64,000 nucleotides of DNA from Nitrosomonas oligotropha. GTDB taxonomy: Bacteria; Pseudomonadota; Gammaproteobacteria; Burkholderiales; Nitrosomonadaceae. The translations under genes were made by a program, and so were the position numbers. Each line of letters starts with the position of its first letter. Position 1 is the stretch's first letter. Below the pieces are notes generated by a model. It worked only from the letters and a program-made list of their open reading frames with translations. It did no database searches and had not been told where the DNA came from. Below are positions 55,138-63,512 of the stretch, one piece after another. The stretch is taken from positions 62,001 to 126,000 of the forward strand of contig NZ_QRBZ01000002.1 in NCBI RefSeq assembly GCF_009833085.1, read 5' to 3'.

Positions 55138-56331
55138 ATGACCGGTTTGCCAGCTCCAAAACTTAAAGCGCTGCCGCCACTGAGTTTGTATATCCACATT
55201 CCCTGGTGTCTGAAGAAATGTCCTTATTGCGATTTCAATTCACACGAAATTCGCGGACAGGACAATCAAACACCCGAAGATGAATATGTGGCGGCACTGC
55301 TGCGCGATCTTGAATTCGCCCTGGCCGATGTGTGGGGGCGGCGTCTGAGCAGCGTATTTTTCGGCGGCGGTACGCCAAGCCTGTTCAGCGCCCGTTCGAT
55401 CGATACCATCTTGACGGCGGTACGCACACTGCTGCCGTTGGAACATTTCGCCGAAGTCACGCTGGAAGCCAATCCCGGTACGTTTGAAGCACAGAAATTC
55501 GCCGAATTTCGTGCGACAGGCATCAACCGTTTGTCGATCGGTATCCAAAGCTTTAATCCGCAGCATCTGAAAGCCTTGGGGCGGGTGCATGACGATCAAG
55601 AGGCGCATCGCGCCGTCGAAATTGCGTTGCAGAATTTTGACAATATCAATCTCGATCTGATGTATGCGCTACCCGGGCAAACCTTGCCGGAAGCGCAAAA
55701 CGATATCGAAACGGCATGCGCTGCGGGGGTCACGCATATTTCCGCTTATCATCTGACGTTGGAGCCGAATACGCTGTTTCACCGCTTTCCGCCGGAACTG
55801 CCCGATGACGAACAAGCGGCAGCGATGCAGGAAATGATTGAACAGGTTACGGCAAGCCAGCAGTACCGCAACTACGAAACCTCGGCGTTTGCACGCGCAG
55901 GCAAGGAGTCGCGCCATAACATGAATTACTGGCAGTTCGGCGATTATCTGGGGATTGGCGCGGGTGCGCACAGCAAAATCAGTTTCGCCGATAAGATCGT
56001 GCGCCAAATGCGTTACAAGCAGCCGAAAGAATATCTGGCCAAAGCACAATCCGGTGAATCGTTGATTCACACACACCAGGAAGTGACTGCGGAAGACCGT
56101 GGCTTTGAATTCATGATGAACGCGCTGCGGCTTACCGGCGGGTTTGATACGGCATTATTCCAGGAGCGTACCGGCTTGCCGCTCAGCGCCGTGCGGCAAC
56201 AGCTGGATGAAGCCGAACAGCGCGGTTTGCTGGTGTACGATCATCTGCGCATCAAGCCGACCATTCTGGGCAGACGATTCCTCAACGATCTGCTGCAAAT
56301 CTTTCTGCCGGGAAAAAATTCCGCCGGATAA
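55138..56331 (+). CDS. hemW: Radical SAM heme chaperone HemW
   Basis: HemW binds heme and delivers it to target enzymes; it was long confused with oxygen-independent coproporphyrinogen oxidase. The 397-residue protein has the radical-SAM cluster motif with Cys24, Cys28 and Cys31 (WCLKKCPYCDFN), FFGGGTPSLFS, and the SIGIQSFNPQHLKALGR segment. The chaperone lacks an extra N-terminal Cys needed by HemN. Only 4 bases separate it from ybbP, so it is translated with the transporter operon. Confidence 0.95.
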   Translation: MTGLPAPKLKALPPLSLYIHIPWCLKKCPYCDFNSHEIRGQDNQTPEDEYVAALLRDLEFALADVWGRRLSSVFFGGGTPSLFSARSIDTILTAVRTLLPLEHFAEVTLEANPGTFEAQKFAEFRATGINRLSIGIQSFNPQHLKALGRVHDDQEAHRAVEIALQNFDNINLDLMYALPGQTLPEAQNDIETACAAGVTHISAYHLTLEPNTLFHRFPPELPDDEQAAAMQEMIEQVTASQQYRNYETSAFARAGKESRHNMNYWQFGDYLGIGAGAHSKISFADKIVRQMRYKQPKEYLAKAQSGESLIHTHQEVTAEDRGFEFMMNALRLTGGFDTALFQERTGLPLSAVRQQLDEAEQRGLLVYDHLRIKPTILGRRFLNDLLQIFLPGKNSAG

Positions 56332-56375
56332 TACGCTAAAATCGCAACCTCGAATTTGTCATTGGAGGAGGCGTC

Positions 56376-57179
56376 ATGGCGTATGTAAAACCGGAAGAAA
56401 TCGTCGAAAACATGCTGCAAGCGGGGGCGAAAAAAGCCAACCTGCCGGTCAGCCAGCTGTTGTTGCGTGGTTTTTTGTCCGGTGCTTTCCTGGGTTATGC
56501 CACCACGCTGGCGATTCTGGCGGCGACGCAAACCGGTTGGGGCATCGCTGGTGCTCTGGTGTTCCCGATGGGTTTTGTCATGATCGTGCTGCTCGGTCTG
56601 GAACTCGCCACCGGTAATTTCGCGCTGATCCCGATTGCCGTTAAAGACAACAGAGCGCCGTTCAACCGCCTGCTCGTCAACTGGACTTGGGTGCTGACCG
56701 GCAATCTGATCGGCAGCGTCACCTACGCGTATTTATACTGCATTGTAGCGACCAAAATGGGTTCTATCGATCCGGCCACCATCCCGGCATTGCACCGTAC
56801 CATCACCATCGCCGAGACCAAGACGCTCGAATACGCCAAACTGGGCTTCGACGGCACGATCGCTGCGTTTACCAGCGCAATGCTCTGCAACTGGATGGTG
56901 ACGTTGGGCGCTGTCATGGCCTTCACCTCGACCAACACCATCGGCAAAATCGCCGCGATGTGGCTGCCGATCATGACGTTCTTCGGTTTGGGTTACGAAC
57001 ACGCCATCGTCAATATGTTCGTGATCCCCGCCGGTATGTGGCTGGGTGCGGATATCACCATCGCGGATTGGTGGCTGTGGAACGGATTGCCGGTGATTGC
57101 GGGAAATTTGTTTGGCGGGATGCTATTTACCGGATTTATGTTGTATTGGAGTTATGGCAAATCGGCTAATCAGTCTTGA
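56376..57179 (+). CDS. Formate/nitrite transporter family channel (FocA/NirC type)
   Basis: A 267-residue pentameric-channel protein with about six hydrophobic helices and the family segments LLLRGFLSGAFLGYATT, GLELATGNFALIP, NWTWVLTGNLIGS and GYEHAIVNMFVIP. It conducts formate, nitrite or hydrosulfide as weak acids. In an ammonia oxidiser with NirK in the same window, nitrite is the likely substrate, but this is inference. A GGAGGAGG site precedes the start. The next gene may be translationally coupled. Confidence 0.92.
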   Translation: MAYVKPEEIVENMLQAGAKKANLPVSQLLLRGFLSGAFLGYATTLAILAATQTGWGIAGALVFPMGFVMIVLLGLELATGNFALIPIAVKDNRAPFNRLLVNWTWVLTGNLIGSVTYAYLYCIVATKMGSIDPATIPALHRTITIAETKTLEYAKLGFDGTIAAFTSAMLCNWMVTLGAVMAFTSTNTIGKIAAMWLPIMTFFGLGYEHAIVNMFVIPAGMWLGADITIADWWLWNGLPVIAGNLFGGMLFTGFMLYWSYGKSANQS

Positions 57180-57196
57180 TTATTTGGATTTTTACT

Positions 57197-57607
57197 ATGC
57201 CCCGAACCGGCGCTTTACTTTCATTATCCCGTGAACATCATTCGTCGCTGGTGTTGGCGCGCGCTATCCGTCAAGCAGCGGGGAGCGGCGATAGTGCCGC
57301 TTTCCCGGCGATGATGAAACGCATCGAAGCACATTGGCGAACCGTATTGTGTGAACATTTTGCGCGAGAAGAACAATTGTTGCGTTTGGCGGCGGATGCA
57401 GTGGATGCTGCATCCGCCGATCGAATCCTGGCCGAGCATGCGGAATTGCGCAGTCTGGCTTGCGGGCCTTGTGCACTGGATTTGCCTGCGCGGGTGCAGC
57501 GGTTCGGTGAATTATTGGCTGTGCATGTGCGCTATGAGGAGCGTGTGCTTTTTCCGCAATTGCAATCGCACCCGAGCATCGATTCCGCAGCTACGGAATC
57601 GACCTAG
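57197..57607 (+). CDS. Hemerythrin-like HHE protein
   Basis: A 136-residue four-helix protein. An ORF start 21 bases upstream overlaps the channel stop, but MPRTGALLSLSREHHSSL at 57197 fits the family better. Candidate metal ligands are His in SREHHSS, His/Glu in EHFAREEQLLR, His in LAEHAELRSL and HVRYEERVLFP. Such proteins bind a diiron site and interact with O2 or NO. It lies 17 bases after the nitrite-type channel gene, so a role in NO or nitrite handling is possible. Weak ribosome binding site. Confidence 0.76.
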   Translation: MPRTGALLSLSREHHSSLVLARAIRQAAGSGDSAAFPAMMKRIEAHWRTVLCEHFAREEQLLRLAADAVDAASADRILAEHAELRSLACGPCALDLPARVQRFGELLAVHVRYEERVLFPQLQSHPSIDSAATEST

Positions 57608-57660
57608 CGCATATCAAGTCAAGCGGAGACAAGCGCGAATTTTCCGGAATTTCATCCGGC

Positions 57661-57695
57661 TAGAAAAACAAATCCCGCTACGCGAGCGGGATTTG
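57661..57695. terminator. Bidirectional terminator between HHE and PEP-CTERM genes
   Basis: A perfect 11-bp stem CAAATCCCGCT / AGCGGGATTTG with a 5-base loop (57669-57695) is followed on the minus strand by five T residues (57668-57664), and on the plus strand by TTAG. It serves the minus-strand PEP-CTERM gene and probably the HHE gene. Confidence 0.82.
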
Positions 57696-57717
57696 TTAGC
57701 AATGCAGTGAAATGCGA

Positions 57718-58386
57718 TTATGCGTTTGCTTTTTTGCGGCGTGCTGCGAAACCCAACAATCCGAGACCGGCTAACAGCATGGCATAAGTTTCGGGTTCGG
57801 GAACCGGTGCAATACCGGCGACACCAACTGTAAATCCATGCCAGCCTTCGGAAACATGGGTAAACGTGATGGAATCAAAAGAACCTGGCAATCTGATCAC
57901 GCCGTGAACTTCACCGGAACCGAAGAATCCTGTGCTTGTTCCGTTCAGAATGGGTGTGCCGGAACCCCAGTATCCAGGACCGAAGCTGTCGATTACGATA
58001 GGCACGCCAAAATCCACGGTGTTGCCATTCCAGCTGACCAATCCGATGTATGGATCCACGACGGTTTGTGAAAATTTGATCGTGACGGTACCGCCTGTGC
58101 TAAGTGCAACGATGTCGGAAGCGGGCGGCGCGTTATCGACGGTGCCGTTGGTATACGCTGTTCCTGTCCAAAAATTCGTTCCTGCGCCGGTTGTTACGAA
58201 AGAATGCGCACCGGTAGCGGAGTAACCGACACCGACCGTGGTTGATCCAACCAACAGATCGCCGGATGCCGAAAACGAATCGGTTGAGGTGGTCCAATCC
58301 GTCCAGGATACGGTTACCGCAAATGCGGATGCAGAGAACAAAGTTGTAATGAGAGATCCGGCTGCGAGTTGTATGATGCGTTTCAT
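57718..58386 (-). CDS. PEP-CTERM exported protein of unknown function
   Basis: A 222-residue protein. The ATG at 58386 has AAGGTG 6 bases before it; a GTG nine bases upstream is less likely. It has a signal peptide (MKRIIQLAAGSLITTLFSAS), a Ser/Thr/Gly-rich beta-type mature domain (TVSWTDWTTSTDSFSASG), and the PEP-CTERM tail VPEPETYAMLLAGLGLLG with RRKK. It would be processed by an exosortase encoded elsewhere and is a likely surface or matrix protein. The second PEP-CTERM gene in the window, it lies next to the BLUF/EAL operon. Confidence 0.88.
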   Translation of the reverse strand: MKRIIQLAAGSLITTLFSASAFAVTVSWTDWTTSTDSFSASGDLLVGSTTVGVGYSATGAHSFVTTGAGTNFWTGTAYTNGTVDNAPPASDIVALSTGGTVTIKFSQTVVDPYIGLVSWNGNTVDFGVPIVIDSFGPGYWGSGTPILNGTSTGFFGSGEVHGVIRLPGSFDSITFTHVSEGWHGFTVGVAGIAPVPEPETYAMLLAGLGLLGFAARRKKANA

Positions 58387-58692
58387 GATGTTCACCTTAT
58401 GCCTGAGTAAGTAAAAATAAATCCAATCGTTACCAACGATATATTCAACACTAAGGCGATATGCTAACCGGTAAGGCGGTTTAATGCTGTAGTCAGATGT
58501 TCCTTAATTTTTTAGGACGATTGCCCTGGTTACGGGGTACACGATGCGTGTAATTTGGCAAATTGGTTGTTGGAATAGGTATTCGCGGTCACCGGAAATT
58601 GTGTGGTACGCAAGGTTGATTGGGTTGACGAGAGGATTTCCCGCCGGGATGAAAGTTTACTTTACAGCGATGAATTAGCGGTTTGGTCCGGG
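58387..58692. other. Gap between the PEP-CTERM gene and the BLUF gene
   Basis: No gene is seen in 306 bases. A short hairpin ATCGTT-ACC-AACGAT (58426-58440) lies in the leader of the PEP-CTERM gene, and AACCG-N6-CGGTT (58466-58481) lies just upstream. I found no convincing c-di-GMP aptamer here, unlike the leader of the PhoX-like gene, and no clear sigma-54 site. Confidence 0.4.
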
Positions 58693-59154
58693 TTAAGCAA
58701 TTTTCTCCAGATCGCTGCCGGTTTTTTCAGCCGCGTATAAATGCACGTGCAACAGATCGTATATGCGCTCCCCGCTGAGTTGCTTCACATCGAATCCCGT
58801 CGCCAGCTGGATTTGCGTGAATTCCTTGCTGGCCAGGGTATCGTAGCCGATGTAGCCCATCGACCAGCGTGAGAAGCGGCGCGTGTCTACCGGCTCGAAA
58901 TCAAGAACTACCACGTCGCCATGGCGCGGATCGCACTGAATGCGCTCAAAAGTTTCCTGAATCTGATCGTGCACGCCTTCGAGCACCTGAGCAAAGCATT
59001 CGCGGTTGAACATGAGCGCGCCGGTAATGCCGGATGCCGCATTCCGTTGCCGGGAAATGGCCAGTATCTGCTCGATTTCCTGATGAACATTTTCGTTGCT
59101 GCCAAGAATCGTATTGCGGCTTAAATAAATGAGCCGGTATAAATTTTGCGTCAT
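58693..59154 (-). CDS. BLUF-domain blue-light receptor
   Basis: A 153-residue short BLUF protein. The FAD photocycle residues are present: Tyr10 (LYRLIYLSR), Asn38 (RQRNAASGITG), Gln56 (CFAQVLEG), and Trp97/Met99 (RFSRWSMGY). After the BLUF core, about 45 residues form C-terminal helices. There is no output domain, so it signals through a partner. It starts 32 bases after the stop of a PAS-GGDEF-EAL gene with GAGGAAG before it, hence one operon. This arrangement recalls the PapB-PapA pair of Rhodopseudomonas palustris, where a short BLUF protein controls an EAL enzyme. Confidence 0.95.
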   Translation of the reverse strand: MTQNLYRLIYLSRNTILGSNENVHQEIEQILAISRQRNAASGITGALMFNRECFAQVLEGVHDQIQETFERIQCDPRHGDVVVLDFEPVDTRRFSRWSMGYIGYDTLASKEFTQIQLATGFDVKQLSGERIYDLLHVHLYAAEKTGSDLEKIA

Positions 59155-59186
59155 GGTTGCTTCCTCACTGCGATGGTCATCGTAAA

Positions 59187-60857
59187 CTATGATATGAGCG
59201 CTTGAATTTGTTCAGCCGGGACCGGTTTGCTGATTAAATAGCCTTGAATTTCCATGCAACCATTACGTGCCAGATAATCGAACTGCTCTTCTGTTTCAAC
59301 GCCTTCGGCCAGGGTTTTTATCCCCAGCGCGTTACCGAGCGTGATTACCGCTTTAATCAGGGTGCGTGACTTGTCAATTTGCATACGGTGAACAAACGAT
59401 TGATCGATTTTGATTTTTGAAAACGGAAAACTGCTCAAATAATTGAGAGAAGAATATCCTGTGCCAAAATCATCCATCGCGACGGATACGCCCAACGCCT
59501 GTATTTCCCTGAGTTGTTCCAATGCGTTGGTTACATTTTTGATCAGCAAGCCCTCGGTGATTTCCAGTTCCAGGCGCTGCGGCGTGAGGCCGCTGGCTGA
59601 AAGCGCCGCTTGAACGATTTGCTTCAGGTTGCCGCTTTCAAACTGCACGGGAGAGACATTGACGGCGATCTTGATGTCTTCCGGCCAGGCCGTTGCTTCC
59701 CGGCAAGCCGTTTGCAGCACCCACTTGCCGATTTCGTGAATTTCCCCGGTTTCCTCCGCCAGTGGAATAAAACGGACCGGCGATATGATTCCGGCACCCG
59801 GTTTTTCCCAACGGATCAGTGCTTCAAAGCCCACTATTTTTCTATCCTGCATGCGGACTTGCGCTTGATAAAATAACGTAAATTCCTGCAAAAAAAGCGC
59901 GCGCCGCAAGCCAACCTCAAGATCATACTGTTCACCCGCATTCTTTTGCAGCGATTGCTCATACAAGCGGTAGCTCCCGCGCGCGTTGTGCTTGGCATCA
60001 TGCAGCGCCAATTCGGCATGCTTGATCAGATCGTCGCTTGATTCGGTATCTTGATGCAAAATCGCCAGTCCGATGCTGGCGCTGATATTGGCTTGTTGAC
60101 CATTGATCAAAAAAGGGCGCTTGAGCAGCTCGATGATGCGTTCCGCCATTGCGATAGCAGCGACGGGTTGATTTTGATTGATTTGCAGCACGACGAATTG
60201 ATCGCCTGCAAAATGCGCCACGAGATCATCCGAGCGAACGATGCGTAACAACCGCTGCGCGGCAAATTTCAATAATTGATCACCGGCATCGTGCCCCAGC
60301 GTTTCATTGATCCGCTTGAAGCGATCCAGGCCGATCATGATCATGGCCAGCGAAGCAGCGCCGGATTCATCCGGCTTCCAATGTGCGATGCATTCATTGA
60401 GCATGCCGCGACTGGCCAATGGCACAGCGCTATGATTCTGTGCCTGATGGTTGATTCCGGATTGAGAAAAATTGCCGGAAGACAGATTCTCAACCATGAT
60501 CAACCGCTGTTCCTGATTGCACGCGATGACATGCACATGAAGCGTTTTGTTATCGACGGCGGAAACCAGTTTGATCGTTTCCGTATGCTGCCCGGCAACG
60601 GCTTGCCGGAGTAAACCGGCTGCCGATGCATTGAGCGGTGCGATCAAATCAAACAATGTTTTATTCGCAACATCCGCTGGCAGGGCAAGTAGATTCAGAA
60701 AAGCCGGATTGGCGGAAATGATTTTTCCTGCCGTATCCACCCAAGCGAATCCGCAAGGCGAATCGATAGCCGTAAAATCCATTGCACTATGCTGTGATTG
60801 ACGATTGTTAATCTTGAGCTCCCCAATGGCTGAATGATTCAGGGAATTATAAATCAT
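59187..60857 (-). CDS. PAS-GGDEF-EAL protein with degenerate GGDEF, probable c-di-GMP phosphodiesterase
   Basis: A 556-residue soluble protein. A PAS-like region (about residues 26-125) precedes a GGDEF domain whose active site reads AGDQF (217-221) instead of GGDEF, with the RxxD site RSDD kept at 208-211. It is therefore probably not a cyclase, although GTP or c-di-GMP binding may remain. The EAL domain is intact: EAL at 345-347 in FEALIRW, AVNVSPVQF, LEITEGLL, DDFGTGYSS, KIDQSFV and EGVET. It should hydrolyse c-di-GMP. It is the first gene of the operon with the BLUF gene. Whether the PAS binds a cofactor is unknown. Confidence 0.94.
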   Translation of the reverse strand: MIYNSLNHSAIGELKINNRQSQHSAMDFTAIDSPCGFAWVDTAGKIISANPAFLNLLALPADVANKTLFDLIAPLNASAAGLLRQAVAGQHTETIKLVSAVDNKTLHVHVIACNQEQRLIMVENLSSGNFSQSGINHQAQNHSAVPLASRGMLNECIAHWKPDESGAASLAMIMIGLDRFKRINETLGHDAGDQLLKFAAQRLLRIVRSDDLVAHFAGDQFVVLQINQNQPVAAIAMAERIIELLKRPFLINGQQANISASIGLAILHQDTESSDDLIKHAELALHDAKHNARGSYRLYEQSLQKNAGEQYDLEVGLRRALFLQEFTLFYQAQVRMQDRKIVGFEALIRWEKPGAGIISPVRFIPLAEETGEIHEIGKWVLQTACREATAWPEDIKIAVNVSPVQFESGNLKQIVQAALSASGLTPQRLELEITEGLLIKNVTNALEQLREIQALGVSVAMDDFGTGYSSLNYLSSFPFSKIKIDQSFVHRMQIDKSRTLIKAVITLGNALGIKTLAEGVETEEQFDYLARNGCMEIQGYLISKPVPAEQIQALIS

Positions 60858-61027
60858 TCCAATTCCAAACCGGGATGGCGAATGATGATGTGATTTACAT
60901 GAAGAATCTCTGCTGCACTATGTGCTTGTGCTTATTGAATTGACCCTGAAAGGCGAAAAGGGGTAGGTCTAGAATCAAGAATGTACTGAACACTATTATT
61001 GATGAGTGACCTGAACCTGGCGCGAAT

Positions 61028-61282
61028 TTACCGGTAAACTTCGCGGCGATGGCCGATGCGAATAACTAACACCGTCAATTGTGCATCATGCACTTCGTAT
61101 ACAACGCGATACGAACCGATGCGAATGCGGCGCAGTCCTGAATATTCTCCTTTGAGCACGCCACCAGCAGCCGGGTTTATTTTAAGTTGATCAATCGCTT
61201 CGATAATGCGGAGCCGATCTTCATAGGCTATGTTTCTTAATGACTTCAGCGCGCTTTGCTTAATGCTGACGGAGTAACTCAT
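61028..61282 (-). CDS. RelE/ParE-family toxin
   Basis: An 84-residue basic protein with SVSIKQSALKSLRNIAYEDR, KLINPAAGG-type middle (shown as LKINPAAGGVLKGEY) and RRIRIGSYRVVYEV, the RelE/ParE fold. RelE types cut mRNA on the ribosome, ParE types inhibit gyrase; sequence alone does not decide. Its start overlaps the antitoxin gene by 23 bases, the usual coupling in which antitoxin comes first. Confidence 0.88.
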   Translation of the reverse strand: MSYSVSIKQSALKSLRNIAYEDRLRIIEAIDQLKINPAAGGVLKGEYSGLRRIRIGSYRVVYEVHDAQLTVLVIRIGHRREVYR

Positions 61283-61481
61283 GCTTTGCGGTTTCCCAAT
61301 CTAATACTGGATCAGCCGGATCGCGCAAAACTTCTATGGCACGGGAAATATCTTCAAAATCGTCCAGGTAATATTCAACAGCCTGTCTGATTACATCGGC
61401 ACGCGTGCGATGCAATTTTGTAGCAGCTTCATCCAGAGCAGCAATCAATTCATCCGGTAGTCTTGCTGATATTTGGCTCAT
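61260..61481 (-). CDS. Ribbon-helix-helix antitoxin
   Basis: A 73-residue protein with SARLPDELIAALDEAATKLHRTRADVIRQAVEYYL (shown in part as ISARLPDELIAALDE), the MetJ/Arc-type ribbon-helix-helix. The C-terminal acidic half binds the toxin encoded next. It would repress its own operon. The gene has GGAA before the ATG. The pair is a type II toxin-antitoxin module in an accessory stretch. Confidence 0.88.
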   Translation of the reverse strand: MSQISARLPDELIAALDEAATKLHRTRADVIRQAVEYYLDDFEDISRAIEVLRDPADPVLDWETAKHELLRQH

Positions 61482-61672
61482 TTCAGGGTTCCAATTTTAA
61501 TTTTTAATGTCAACGAAATTCACTGAATGTCACATTAGCGTAAGCTTATACATTTTGCAAATTAAATTCGGTTAATGTGCCTTGTGGATTGCCATTGTTG
61601 ATCCTGGATGACGCAAGCTTATCCAGGCTACTGGTTCATGATCAATAAAACCGATGCGCCAAGCCAAAACCG

Positions 61673-61966
61673 TCAAACAAAAGTCGCTGACGATACTCCG
61701 AATTGCTTGCTCAATGTCCGGATCTGGCGGATGTTGAGTTCTCGCTTGCCGGATAGAATTTCCGAGACGACATCTTGGCTGTCGATTTCTGTTAAATCGT
61801 TTTGTTTAAGCCCATGCTGTTGTTGCATGAGGAATTTGAGCGTATCGATGTCGGTTGTATCGGGTGAGCGCAAATGTAGTGTTTCATAATCTTCGATCAG
61901 ATCGCCGACGATATCGGCCAAACTCATAGCCGGATGTTTGAGAGTATCTTGGATTGCACGCACCAT
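61673..61966 (-). CDS. HigA-like HTH antitoxin remnant, 5' end replaced by transposase sequence
   Basis: A 97-residue open frame. Its C-terminal two thirds match HigA-type antitoxins: LADIVGDLIEDYETLHL, DTLKFLMQQQHGLKQNDL, the HTH SQDVVSEILSGKRELNI. The usual first 25 or so residues are missing. Instead the frame runs back into an IS256-type transposase fragment, and its first residues (MVRAIQDTLK) look like the transposase SVREIQ segment. No HigB toxin lies upstream. It is probably non-functional as an antitoxin pair but the HTH may still be made. Confidence 0.65.
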   Translation of the reverse strand: MVRAIQDTLKHPAMSLADIVGDLIEDYETLHLRSPDTTDIDTLKFLMQQQHGLKQNDLTEIDSQDVVSEILSGKRELNIRQIRTLSKQFGVSSATFV

Positions 61967-62190
61967 GATGACACTGAGATGCCGCGGGAGGATCCTGACA
62001 TCAAAGTCCGCCCAGCGGGTTTGATGCTTCGGAATGATTGGTGATTCGGAGCTGCCTTCACGGTTCCGAGGGATTCCGGTGGCAATTCACCGGATTGGCC
62101 TTTCAGGGTCTTACGGCTTTCACCATCGTAACCGGGATTTGGCTTTTTTTGCAGGGCACGTTTAAATAACGCTTTGGTGAGTTGTATGGA
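61967..62190 (-). mobile_element. Degenerate IS256-family transposase fragment
   Basis: Translating the minus strand gives LTKALFKRALQKKPNPGYDG and SRKTLKGQSGELPPE in one frame, then IPRNREGSSESPIIPKHQ and TRWADFDVRIL in the next. Together these follow the N-terminal part of IS256-type (mutator) transposases with one frameshift near 62075 and an internal loss of about 20 residues after GYDG. No inverted repeats or the DDE region are seen. It is a short dead remnant, in frame with the HigA-like sequence that follows. Confidence 0.75.
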
Positions 62191-62246
62191 TTATCGGCAA
62201 TTCAGGTGACATTGCTCCATAAACTCACCATCTATTGCATTGCTAT

Positions 62247-63512
62247 CTATTGTAAATTTCTCAAAATTTCTGCCCCTACATCAATATCGGTTGTTTCGCA
62301 GGTATGTGTCTGACCTACGCTCCCGATGACAGGCACCTTGATTTTGTTGCCACATTCCCGGAATGGAATGTCAATTTTGGCTGACTTCAGTTCAAGAGGA
62401 AGTTCCCCGGTTACCGCTATAAGATTCTGGGAAGTATCGGTTACGATTCCATCTCCCTCTTTGAAATCCACTAAGCCGGTCAAGGTAGGCTGTCCCGTTC
62501 CAATGATTGAAACGTAGGATACATTCGCTGGAAGGGGATGCGTAGTCAAGTCATTCAGCACATCCAAAGCTGAACTGCTGGGCTGTAAATCTCTGATTGA
62601 AACACTGTTTGAGTCGATATGGTAAGGTAGAAGATCGCAAATGCCGACTTTATCGAAAATGTCGAAAATATCGAAGTTAACGTGACATGTCTCGGCCCAG
62701 AAACTCCCTTGATGTGGAGTTCCTATCGTAATGAGTCTCGCAACATCATCCCGGTACGGAATTGCCGTTGATGAATCGAACACGCGAGCCAATCCCTGCA
62801 GATATTCTCTAGCAGCAAGACCACCTGTGCTATGGCCAATCAAAAGGACTTTTGTGGCTCCGGGGTTTGCGTCTAAAACCGCTTGAATGATTACAGCTAA
62901 TTCTCCTCCCTGAACATCAAGGGGTAATTCCTGATTGTCAGAGAAATTTGCTGTGTAGAAGTTACCGGCGCTTCCTGTACAGCCCATAGAATCCGCTGGG
63001 CAGCTGATAGTAACAGTTTTGGCGGCTGGGTTAAAAGCAGGGATCCCGCCAAATGTCCAACCAGCGTTGTTGATGAGATATTCCCTATAAGTTGCCCATG
63101 TGTCCGCAGAGGAAGCGATACCATGAACAAAGATAATAGGGTACGGCTTTTCTCCACACCCTGATTCTTTTAGTAAAAGGGATAAATCTCCCATATCCCG
63201 CGGCGTGGCATCGCTTGGTCCCTGATAGTAGACATGATTATCTGTAGAGGAAACGCCTACATACGCATTGGTGCCGGGGTAATAACGATAGATGTAGGGT
63301 GACGCGAATTGCACGCCTGATACCGGCGGCGAAAACAGGCTGGGATAGAAAGTTTGCGCCCAGTTCATCATGCACACTATACCCGGCGGTGTTGCGGTAT
63401 CCGCTTTCACTGCTGAATCATCAGCCGATGCGGTTTTGCAAAACGTTACGAGAATTAACAATCCAAGTACGTGCACTAGCAAGGAGTTGTTTTTACGTTG
63501 TTGGTTATCCAT
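62247..63512 (-). CDS. Secreted alpha/beta-hydrolase, lipase/PGAP1-like
   Basis: A 421-residue exported enzyme. It has a signal peptide (residues about 12-31, cut near TASADD), a small N-terminal module with MNWAQTFYPSLFSPP and YIYRYYPGTNAYVGV, and a lipase domain with the oxyanion region IFVHGIASSADTW, the nucleophile elbow IGHSTGGLAARE, and TIGTPHQGS. The last His of the triad is probably in VGQTHTCE. Several Cys pairs suit secretion. It likely hydrolyses esters or lipids outside the cell. It lies beside the IS remnant, and no lipase foldase gene is adjacent. Confidence 0.86.
   Translation of the reverse strand: MDNQQRKNNSLLVHVLGLLILVTFCKTASADDSAVKADTATPPGIVCMMNWAQTFYPSLFSPPVSGVQFASPYIYRYYPGTNAYVGVSSTDNHVYYQGPSDATPRDMGDLSLLLKESGCGEKPYPIIFVHGIASSADTWATYREYLINNAGWTFGGIPAFNPAAKTVTISCPADSMGCTGSAGNFYTANFSDNQELPLDVQGGELAVIIQAVLDANPGATKVLLIGHSTGGLAAREYLQGLARVFDSSTAIPYRDDVARLITIGTPHQGSFWAETCHVNFDIFDIFDKVGICDLLPYHIDSNSVSIRDLQPSSSALDVLNDLTTHPLPANVSYVSIIGTGQPTLTGLVDFKEGDGIVTDTSQNLIAVTGELPLELKSAKIDIPFRECGNKIKVPVIGSVGQTHTCETTDIDVGAEILRNLQ

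Noticed and set aside
58387-58560. Second c-di-GMP riboswitch before the other PEP-CTERM gene
   Set aside because: Hairpins are present but the GNRA hairpin, GGGAC joint and closing UUGCC pattern are absent.
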